Assembly (NCBI GenBank): GCA_030144725.1
Contig: JASKMD010000014.1
Coordinates: 2,045,646 to 2,109,645, forward strand
DNA length: 64,000 nucleotides
Reading direction: 5' to 3'
Source: Haematococcus lacustris
Taxonomy: Eukaryota; Chlorophyta; Chlorophyceae; Chlamydomonadales; Haematococcaceae
Below the pieces are notes generated by a model. It saw only the letters and a program-made list of their open reading frames with translations, did not search any database and was not told where the DNA came from. Positions within the stretch are counted from its first letter, which is position 1; each line of letters opens with the position of its first letter. Both the position numbers and the translations under genes were made by a program. Below are positions 1-12,591 of the stretch, piece by piece.

Positions 1-55
1 GTAATGTGGGTGGTGTGGTGTGGGGTGGTGTGAGTGAGTGAGCGTGTGGCTGCAG

Positions 56-3340
<3,285 letters not shown>

Positions 3341-3564
3341 CAGCAGCCTTGTGGCCCCTGCTGCCACTCGAGCCGCAAGGTCTGGGAGCGGAGGGCTCTT
3401 CTCTTGCTGGGTGGTGGAAGCAGGCCGCGCCCCGCTGTTGGATTGTGTGGGAAAGCTTCCTGGGTGGGGTGGGCTTGGGGGTTGGGGTAGGGAAGGGTGA
3501 GCCCGGGCTGCCACACTGGAGGAGCAAGGAAGGTATGGAAGCTCCTCCCTTGGTGCACGCCTAG

Positions 3565-3640
3565 GATGAGAAGACCATCAACAGCCGGGTGATAAACAGG
3601 CTGCGGTAGCAGCACCCTTGTGGCTCTTGCTGCCACGGGC
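3565..3640 (+). pseudogene. Decayed duplicate of the CSN2 3' end
   Basis: The segment repeats the last codons, stop and early 3' UTR of CSN2 (compare 3300-3365): GAAGACCATCAACA, then a diverged GTGATAAACAGGCTGCGG, then TAG, then CAGCA.CCTTGTGGC. It is downstream in the same orientation, about 260 bp away. No upstream CSN2 exons are duplicated, so it looks like a small tandem duplication and not a second gene. 3641-4165 holds no gene that I can support. Confidence 0.8.
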
Positions 3641-4169
3641 TGCTACTGGAGGAGCGAGGCGTGGGAGCAGATAGGAGAGAGGAGACCTGGGGTGTTGTGT
3701 GCAGTGCTGCCGAGGGTGTCTCGGAGGTGGTTCTGTAATCGAGTTTCTGGGAGGGAGTGGGGGTTGGGGGAGGGGGAGAGGTGAGGGGTGAGCATAGGAG
3801 TGGCAGCGCCTGTGGTCAGAGTGCTGCAGGAAGCCTGCCTGGCTGTATGGATGTTGTTCCTTGTTGAATGAGTTTTGTTGGACTGGCTGTGTGAGAGGTT
3901 GTGTGCGCCAGATACTGAACCGGTGCAGAGGCATGACGGGTCTGCGCCAGACTTGCTGCCCAGCAATGCAACACGCCAAGCAATGTAACGTAGGACGCGA
4001 TGAATGGGAGATGCACTAACTGAACACGCTCGTGTGAATGTAGTGGACCGAAAGCTGCTTTTTGCAAGTACCACCATGCTTGGCGGCGGCTGCCTTGGAC
4101 GCGGTGGGTAGATGCGGCTATGTGGAAGTTAATGAGGATGGAAATGAGGGGAAGTGGAAGGAGGAAGGT

Positions 4170-4707
4170 CAATGTAAGAAGTCATACTGCGCCGCACTCG
4201 GCTTTTGAGATATGCGCGCCGTAACCTGGCGTTGGACCAGCGCCGCTTGGACAGCTCGGCCCACATGGCCGGCCAGGTCCGCAGCGTCGTGGCAACTTAC
4301 TCCCGGTACCGCTGCAGGCTCATGCTGAGGCTTGATGCCGGCCATCCAGACCTTGGACTCCTTGGCGTGCTCCGTGACGCCGCTCTGCCGATAGTACTGC
4401 CCTGCAGTCAGGCTGCGCTGCCACACGGACTTCACAGCGCCGGAGGGGTACCGCTCCTCGTGGGCCACTGTCGCCATGTTCGGGGGTCGCAGCCCAGCCA
4501 ATCGGCGTCCAGGTGCGCCAGCGGGTTGACAGCGCCCTCCTCCTTGCCCATGCAAGGCAGCTTGTCGGGCGGCTTTGCTGGCTTGGGGCGGATGAACATC
4601 ACGCTGATAGCGACTCCGTCAGTGTGCACCACCTGCGCGGATTTCTGCCCGACATTGGGCCGGACGGCTGCGAGGTTGGGCAGGAAGACGTTCCACCGGT
4701 TGGCCAC
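4170..4707 (-). pseudogene. Fanzor-like (eukaryotic TnpB/IS607-type) relic, central region
   Basis: The minus-strand frame starting near 4707 reads RWNVFLPNLAAVR, then KSAQVVHTDGVAISVMF, then LAHLDADWLGCDP. From about 4480 the similarity moves to another frame (NMATVAHEERYPSGAV, SLTAGQYYRQSG, AKESKVWMAGIKPQ), and near 4290 to a third (MWAELSKRRWSNARL after an in-frame stop). I recognise these pieces as the middle of a Fanzor-like protein family of chlamydomonadalean algae. Such proteins are RNA-guided nucleases with a split RuvC fold; the GCDP aspartate (4486-4488) would be the RuvC-I residue. The coding break falls just after it. It has no N-terminus or C-terminus and at least two frame changes, so it is non-functional. 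The family call rests on recalled similarity. Confidence 0.7.
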
Positions 4708-4853
4708 CTGCAGCCAACATCAGCCACCAAACCACAACACACTTGAAGTCATCCATAGATCACCTAGAGACAAGCAATCTGCCTTAAACAATCTGCCTCC
4801 AGCAACCTGCAACAATCAAAGCATTGGCTGACCATCCTATACCAAGCTCTACA

Positions 4854-6354
4854 GGTCACCCCCGCCATTGGCCCCGCAATTCACTTTTTGACACCGTCTT
4901 TGATCCGCTGCATGTAATTCTTTCACCGTTGGGCTCTACATCTCACAACGGTGTCGCTAGCAGGTTAGGCCCTCTTTTGTCGATTGTACTGCATTGTCTC
5001 GACGACTTGATTAGCTTCGCAATGTCATTCTCCAGCTGTTTATATGCGTGTCGCAACAGGAGAGCTGGATTGGTGGCGGGAGGCATTTCCGTGCCGAGTA
5101 GCCTTTGCTGCCGTTGGACTGGGCAAGTCGCGAATACATCTCAGGCAAGCACGGGGCGCTGTGTCTTAATGCGTGTAGCATACGATGCTAACACATGCTG
5201 CCAATTCTGCTGACCTCCACAGGTGCTTGGCTGTTTTGAGGATCAACACCAAACCCACACCAGCCCAAGGGTCTCCCAAGCAGCAGTGCACCAAGGCAAT
5301 CAGCCCTTGAAAACAGTGAGCTGGAGGTGGGTAAGGTTGTAATTTACCTCACTCAGTCCAGGTCAGTTTGATGTTCACGCGCACACTTGCGCAATGCATG
5401 ACAGGCATGAACTGGTGAGGATAGCACACATCTGTCGTGAGCCTTAAGATTTGAACAATTAGTACTAATTAATAACCATGTTTTGTGGTGTGTGCCACCT
5501 CACCCTCACCAGCCCACCCCAACCCTCCCTGCAGCAGCCCACCTCACCCCAGCCCACCCAACCCTCCCTGCAACAGCTCACCCCACCCTCCCTGCAGCAG
5601 CCCACCCCACCCTACCTACAGCAGCCCTGCAGCCTTGGAGCACTCCTGCAGGAGCTGCAGCCAATGTTGTTGCCTCTCACTAGCTCTCATTGTATCAGCT
5701 GGTTGCTTACTTAAAGCACAACGGTGGCATGGACATGCAGGAGTTGTTCATGTGGTCTGATGGTTGTGCTGGGCAGTTCATGAGCTGGATCAGGCATTGA
5801 CTTGTAGGCATTGACTTGTAGGCATTGACTTCATGTTAATTAAAGAATGAGTTGCGTGACATGTGCCTGCTGAAGTTGAGGGAGAAGGTTGAGGCACCAC
5901 GGCCCATGTAACACTGAAAGCCCGAGCCATCCCGAGCCATCCCGACAACATAGTGCCAAGTGATGATGTAGCGCTGTCATGATGCAGCTTGTATTTGCAC
6001 AGAGTCATGCCGCGACGTAAATGAGGTAAGGGGTGCCAGCTGGCTGACTTGTGCGCATAGTCACAAATTATATGCTCCATGCACTGACATGCAAGCAGGC
6101 GTACTGCACTTGTGCCGTTGGCTTACGGCGTCCGTAGAAGGATTGCCAGCATCGCCATATGGCGTGCGTGAGTCTTTTAGGAGCGGAAGGCACAGGTCAG
6201 GTTTGGGCGGGCGCCGATCTGAGCTAGTGTTTTGCGGACGGTGGGTGCCGCATACACCTGTTACACCCGACTGCGTCAAAACTTTGTCACGAGCTACACG
6301 GAGATTCGCGCCCCCGACCGTCTCACATTTGCGGGGCCAATGGCGGGGGTGACC
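4854..6354. mobile_element. 1.5-kb TIR transposon, probably non-autonomous, TSD TACA
   Basis: The ends are perfect 26-bp inverted repeats starting GGTCACCCCCGCCATTGG and continuing CCCCGCAA. TACA stands directly outside both ends (4850-4853 and 6355-6358), as a 4-bp target-site duplication. No transposase is recognisable; the interior holds a C-rich minisatellite (about 5500-5630) and otherwise nothing I can name. The first 18 bp of the TIR recur at 20651 and 33666. I cannot assign a superfamily from the ends alone. Confidence 0.82.
5500..5630. repeat. C-rich minisatellite inside the 1.5-kb transposon
   Basis: Imperfect units of roughly 32 bp built on CCCACCC, CCTCCCTGCAGCAG and close variants, about four copies. 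It creates overlapping short ORFs with no protein character. Confidence 0.75.
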
Positions 6355-6428
6355 TACAGCGACATATCAATGCTGTGTTACACGCCAGTGTATAGGGCGC
6401 GGCTCCCCCCGCCTAATACTAGGTATTA

Positions 6429-6868
6429 CCGTACTCTCCCTTTTGATTCGCGTCCGAACGAGTAAACAATTCGATTTTTGGCCGAATCGCGAAGTGGTCA
6501 AACAATTATTTGACCTGCGTGAATGGTGCTGCGATGGACCGCTTCGTGGTCCGTGGCATCAGTGCCGACGACGCAGCCGAAAATCTGCTACGCCAGGTTG
6601 ACCAACACATAGATGGCCCTTGCACAGTGGCTGTGACTTGGTGATCGGGTGGCTTGACTTGGTGACTTGTGCAGAAAGTGTCCACGGAGGATTGACCTGT
6701 CATGCAAGGAATGGCTGTCTTAAATATTTATAAGCACACCCACGTTGTCAAAGTTGTGTTTTGCTGCAACTTTTGCATCGGGAAAAAGTAAACAATGTTT
6801 TTTTTGGATCGGGAAAGAGTATTTAATTATAGTTTTCGAGGCCTCGCGAATCAAAAGGGAGAGTACGG
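6429..6868. mobile_element. 440-bp TA-flanked MITE (CCGTACTCTC ends)
   Basis: The termini are inverted repeats of about 24 bp (CCGTACTCTCCCTTTTGATT, then CGCG), with TA outside each end (6427-6428, 6869-6870), as for Tc1/mariner-like insertions. The left part contains a 36-codon ORF at 6534-6644 (MDRFVVRGISADDAAENL...) that could be the remnant of a transposase start. A second left end (22224) and right end (32268-32527) of this family occur in the window. The superfamily is inferred from the TA flanks only. Confidence 0.78.
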
Positions 6869-7386
6869 TATATTATATTATATTAGTCCCGGCCGGTATT
6901 AGATCTAATATGCGTATTAGATGGCAAAGTTTGATGCTGGGCGCTGTGAGTGCAGCCGTGCGACCCTAGCGCACTGGTCGCAATTGCAAGCGCGTCACAT
7001 TGTCACTTCCAGCCGGCAGGCAGGCCGGCAGCTGCATTGGCAGCCAAGCGGCGATGGCCGCAATCAGATAACAGAAGTACAATGGCAAGAAAGCCTGAAC
7101 TTCAGCTTTTAGTGCGACATCCGACGGACAAGGCGGGAACTGCTCTCGTCAACGAGGAGAAGACATAGGTCCAGCTGCCGAGTGCACTGGCCTTTGCTCC
7201 TCTCATGCCTCTTTGTTTGCCTTGGCTGCTAGCTGTGGTCTGTGGCTACAGCTAGGGCAGCTTGGTGGGGACATGTCCAGCCTGTGTCCAACATTTGGAG
7301 GTGGGAGCAGGCCGCGCCCCAGGCGGAAGCTCCTCCCTTAATGCACGCCGGTTTATACCGGAGTAGTCTTCTTCTTCTCTTCTTCT

Positions 7387-7637
7387 TCAATGGCAAGAAG
7401 ACTGACACGTCTGTGGTGATGTTGAAAGTCCAGGCTCGCAAGTTCACCGCAACTTGGGACCTTGAGTTCGTGGAGGGCATCGTCAAAGCATTCTGCAAGC
7501 GATGCCCGCGTGCAGTGAACAATGAGGGCGCCAGCGAAAAAAATATGACTCAAACTGAGAGGCAGCATCCGCGATGCACACTATACACGGCACTCGTTGG
7601 CAAGTGGCGCATTGATGAGGACAACTTTAACTACTAA
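7387..7637 (+). pseudogene. Possible coding fragment of unknown origin
   Basis: After a CTT-rich stretch an open frame reads GKKTDTSVVMLKVQARKF, then ATWDLEFVEGIVKAFCKRC, then TALVGKWRIDEDNFNY and a stop at 7635-7637. The composition is that of an ordinary protein, unlike the low-complexity ORFs around it. I do not recognise the family. It lies between AT-rich inverted motifs (6871-6935 and 7800-7883, TATTAGATCTAATA type), so it may be a gene piece carried by a transposon. No start or splice structure can be fixed. 7640-8312 otherwise shows only AT-rich repeat-like sequence and no gene. Confidence 0.3.
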
Positions 7638-8312
7638 CCACCCATCCATCGCCCAGCATGGCCTTCAGATGCACGTGCAATGTCAACAACCGTTGATTAT
7701 GGGTTGAGCAAGCCTCACAGGCGAAACACACCGCTTGGCGCAAATGAACAACCTACTAAGATCCCCGCGATTTGAACCCCGGTGGGAACCTGCTCTTGCC
7801 GTCTAATATTAGGTGCGTATTAGACCCGTATTATATTAGGTCGTCTAATATAGATCTAATATAGATTGACGCACCCTACCAGTGTACTTACGCCTGTCCT
7901 AAGCAATTAAGCACCAACCACCAATAAAAGCTAAACACGGCTAAACACTGCGGAGCAAAGCGTCTACGTGGGCGGTCTATTATGCTGCTGAACCGATGCA
8001 CGGAAAACCAGTGTGTCTGTCCTGGGGATGCAAACACTCTATCATGAAATGGCTAGTCACGTGGCAATAATTGCGTGTAATCCCGAACTAATGCTCACTA
8101 GGACATGGTGCGCAGCTTACTTTACAAAGCATATGCCGGCGGCTGTCAGGTGAAGCCATCCTTTGGCCGGAGCCATCCTTGAAGCCATCCTTGAAGCCAT
8201 CCGCTAAAAGTGGGCTAAAAGTTAGAAAGTGTGGGCCAGTTCCGTTTGCCCCAGCCCTCATACACAAACATAGATACAGTGGTGAACGAGTACTCCTAAG
8301 CAGTCCGAGGCG

Positions 8313-8795
8313 ATGTTCGCTGCACAAGCTCTTGTAGTCCCTTGGTGGGCCAGCACGATGCTCGCCAGCACCCATCTTACTCTTTGGGCCCGTAAAGCAG
8401 TCACCTTTGGCCTCACCCTCTCTTCCGCGGATCTCATCTCCTGGTGGCCTACCCTACAGAAAGCCTTCAAAACCTTTGCCCACACTCTCCTCCCCCTCAC
8501 TAAAGAGCACGATCACAGAGCTCTCGTTACCCTCAACTCCACCCACCACGACCTTACCCTTGCCCATTCCGCAGTGGCCACAGCTCTCCCTGACACCCTT
8601 CCTCATGCCTTAAACCTGGTGGCCCAAGCCTTCACCTCTTTCAGGCAAGCGCACTCAGCTTCTACCTCTCACCTTACCCGTGACGCGCACTCCAACTGGC
8701 TCCACCATAGAGAACAACCCTCCCCCCTTCTCACCTCCCTCATCCACCCACCGGATTTTTCTCCTGCGTGCTTACAGGTCTCCCCAAGCCACTAG
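8313..8795 (+). CDS. Hypothetical ORF upstream of the LINE
   Basis: A 160-codon ATG-started open frame (MFAAQALVVPWWASTML...) rich in Leu, Ala, Thr and His, ending at 8793-8795. The codons are C-rich like those of the retrotransposon that follows. No domain, signal or membrane pattern is recognised. It may be a 5' part of the same retroelement, whose left boundary I cannot see, or unrelated. A splice-acceptor-like GTGCTTACAG lies inside it near 8768-8777. Confidence 0.25.
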   Translation: MFAAQALVVPWWASTMLASTHLTLWARKAVTFGLTLSSADLISWWPTLQKAFKTFAHTLLPLTKEHDHRALVTLNSTHHDLTLAHSAVATALPDTLPHALNLVAQAFTSFRQAHSASTSHLTRDAHSNWLHHREQPSPLLTSLIHPPDFSPACLQVSPSH

Positions 8796-9621
8796 CTACA
8801 TCGTGCTCGGCGCAACGCGACGAGTCGAAAGAGCATAGTGAAGTTGGTCAACGTCCAAGGTCGGCGGTACAGGACGATGGTGAAGACGGCTACGGTGTTT
8901 GTGTTTGCTTGCCTGATTGTGCTTCTCCCGGGAAATGCTGCAACCTTTTGGGACCGACTCATAAACGTGGCCGACACGACAGTGGCAACAGGACAGGACC
9001 CCTTGGGGGCGGTGACCGGCCCTGCGTGGGTCGAGCGTGACATGATAGGATCATTCCCAACTGAGTTCGCACATTTACAAGTATGCAATCGGCCTCAAAT
9101 GACTCGAACGCCTCAAATGGCCTGGTTTCCCATTACGTATTCCCGCTCGAGCCTAAATGGACGAGACGCGGAAATGCCAATGTCTGTATGCTACCACCAG
9201 GTCGACAACAAAACCCAGGAGACGCAAGCTCTGCAGGACGCCATAAGACAACCAGACAGAAGGCACAGGAACGCTATTCCCCAGCTCGCCAAGAAAGGTA
9301 TCTGCTGCATCGACAGAGGTCCGTGCACCTGTGCCCAGTGCTACACTACAAGGAGCAGCAACTGGCTAGCTACCAGCACCAAGCACCCACACACCCACAG
9401 CAACCAACCAGAGGACGAACTGCCCAATGACCAGCCCAGGCCGCCGCGGGAGCCTACCTTGCATGCTTTACATGCTGACCTGCTGCCCCGCACCAGGCAC
9501 CCACACACCCACAGCAACCAAACAGAGGATGAACAGCCCCATGACCAGCCCAGGCCGCTGCGGGGGACACCCTTACATGCTTCCCATGCTGACCTGCTGC
9601 CCCTCACAGAGTTGCATGTCA

Positions 9622-12130
9622 CAGAGATGCCAACTGACCATGCTGACATGCAGGATGACAATAAACATGGCGCCCAGACCCGCCACCACCTGCCAGCCCT
9701 GACCGCTACAGCCTTGCATGACCAGCTGGCTGTCACAGAGATGCCAACTAACCATGCTGACATGCAGGCTGACGTTAGACATGGCACCCAACCCCACCAC
9801 CACTTGCCAGCCCTGACCGCTACAGACTTGCATGGCCAGCTGGCTGTCACAGAGATGCCACCTAACCATGCTGACATGCAGGCTGACAATAGACATGGCG
9901 CCCAGCCCCACCACCACCTGCCAGCCCTGACCGCTACAGCCTTGCAGGACCAGCTGGCTGTCACAGAGATGCCAACTGACCATGCTGACATGCAGGCTGA
10001 CAATAGACATGGCGCCCAGCCCCACCACCACCTGCCAGCCCTGACCGCTACAGACTTGCATGGCCAGCTGGCTGTCACAGAGATGCCAACTGACCATGCT
10101 GACATGCAGGCTGACAATAGACATGGCGCCCAGCCCCACCACCACCTGCCAGCCCTGACCGCTACAGCCTTGCATGACCAGCTGGCTGTCACAGAGATGC
10201 CAACTAACCATGCTGACATGCAGGCTAACAAAAGACATGACGCCCAACCCCACCACCACCTGCCAGCCCTGACCGCTACAGACTTGCATGGCCAGCTGGC
10301 TGTCACAGAGATGCCACCTAACCATGCTGACATGCAGGCTGACAATAGACATGGCGCCCAGCCCCAACACCACCTGCCAGCCCTGACCGCTACAACCTTG
10401 CATGACCAGCTGGCTGTCACAGAGATGCCACCTGACCATGCTGACATGCAGGCTGACAATAGACATGGCGCCCAGCCCCACCACCACCTGCCAGCCCTGA
10501 CCGCTACAGCCTTGCATGACCAGCTGGCTGTCACAGAGATGCCAACTGACCATGCTGACATGCAGGCTGACAATAGACATGGCGCCCAGCCCCACCACCA
10601 CCTGCCAGCCCTGACCGCTACAGACTTGCATGGCCAGCTGGCTGTCACAGAGATGCCACCTAACCATGCTGACATGCAGGCTGACAATAGACATGGCGCC
10701 CAGCCCCACCACCACCTGCCAGCCCTGACCGCTACAGCCTTGCATGGCCAGCTGGCTGTCACAGAGATGCCACCTAACCATGCTGACATGCAGGCTGACA
10801 ATAGACATGGCGCCCAGCCCCACCACCACCTGCCAGCCCTGACCGCTACAACCTTGCATGACCAGCTGGCTGTCACAGAGATGCCAACTAAACATGCTGA
10901 CATGCAGGCTGACATTAGACATGGCACCCAGCCCCACCACCACCTGCCAGCCCTGACCGCTACAGCCTTGCATGACCAGCTGGCTGTCACAGAGACGCCA
11001 CCTAACCATGCTGACATGCAGGCTGACAATAGACATGGCGCCCAGCCCCACCACCACCTGCCAGCCCTGACCGCTACAGCCTTGCATGACCAGCTGGCTG
11101 TCACAGAGATGCCAACTAACCATGCTGACATGCAGGCTGACATTAGACATGGCGCCCAGCCCCACCACCACCTGCCAGCCTTGACCGCTACAGCCTTGCA
11201 TGACCAGCTGGCTGTCACAGAGATGCCACCTGACCATGCTGACATGCAGGCTGACAATAGACATGGCGCCCAGCCCCACCACCACCTGCCAGCCCTGACC
11301 GCTACAGCCTTGCATGACCAGCTGGCTGTCACAGAGATGCCACCTAACCATGCTGACATGCAGGCTAACAATAGACATGACGCCCAACCCCACCACCACC
11401 TGCCAGCCCTGACCGCTACAGACTTGCTTGGCCAGCTGGCTGTCACAGAGATGCCACCTAACCATGCTGACATGCAGGCTGACAATAGACATGGCGCCCA
11501 GCCCCACCACCACCTGCCAGCCCTGACCGCTACAGCCTTGCATGACCAGCTGGCTGTCACAGAGATGCCAACTAACCATGCTGACATGCAGGCTAACAAT
11601 AGACATGACGCCCAACCCCACCACCACCTGCCAGCCCTGACCGCTACAGACTTGCTTGGCCAGCTGGCTGTCACAGAGATGCCACCTAACCATGCTGACA
11701 TGCAGGCTGACAATAGACATGGCGCCCAGCCCCACCACCACCTGCCAGCCCTGACCGCTACAGCCTTGCATGACCAGCTGGCTGTCACAGAGATGCCAAC
11801 TGACCATGCTGACATGCAGGCTGACAATAGACATGGCGCCCAGCCCCACCACCACCTGCCAGCCCTGACCGCTACAGACTTGCATGGCCAGCTGGCTGTC
11901 ACAGAGATGCCACCTAACCATGCTGACATGCAGGCTGACAATAGACATGGCGCCCAGCCCCACCACCACCTGCCAGCCCTGACCGCTACAGACTTGCATG
12001 GCCAGCTGGCTGTCACAGAGATGCCACCTAACCATGCTGACATGCAGGCTGACATTAGACATGGCGCCCAGCCCCACCACCACCTGCCAGCCCTGACCGC
12101 TACAACCTTGCATGACCAGCTGGCTGTCAC
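9622..12130. repeat. 22 tandem 114-bp units in the LINE 5' region
   Basis: Twenty-two units of 114 bp differ mainly by base substitutions and keep the length exactly. In frame 0 each would encode 38 residues (LAVTEMP..., NHADMQAD.RHGAQ, PHHHLPALTATA). Two related partial units with a different flank (HPHTHSNQ type) precede it (9380-9600) and one follows (about 12140-12235). The array is open in two minus-strand frames too, because 114 is a multiple of 3, so openness is not evidence of translation. Position ahead of ORF1 suggests promoter-like monomers, as in some mammalian L1 5' UTRs, or a repetitive protein domain. Confidence 0.92.
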
Positions 12131-12591
12131 AGAAATGCCAGGGACAACCTTGCATGTTCTCCATGCTGACCTGATGCCCTGCACCAGGTACTCACACACC
12201 TGTAGCAACCAACTAGAGGACAAGCCTAACACCACCCTGGCCTACACACGCCCACATCCTCCCACTAACAAACACAGATCAATGACGGTGACAAAAAGGG
12301 TGGGAATATCAACACCCCCCAACGCCACCACTCCTCTAACCCCGTTTGAAGTTTTCACACACTGGACCCACAGCATAGCTACCATCCCTAGGAAAGCGAT
12401 ACGCAACCAGAATGACACCATAGCATGGACGCGAAGGCCCAAATGGGTCTCACACCGAAACACGAATATGAACACTAATACAAGCACGAACGTATACATT
12501 AACAGGCAGATACTCTGCACTACACCGGACCCAACCTGTGACCCTACGCCCTGTGCTGAACGCATGCTCACGCCGCACGCTCCAGTTAACA

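Noticed and set aside
6385..7883. 1.5-kb element bounded by CAGTG/CACTG-like ends around the MITE
   Set aside because: The ends share only a loose TAGGG.GCG match and no target duplication was visible; noted only as AT-rich inverted motifs.
9341..12235. 964- and 863-codon minus-strand ORFs
   Set aside because: Shadow frames of the 114-bp repeat (a multiple of 3, so no stops arise); no start context or domain.
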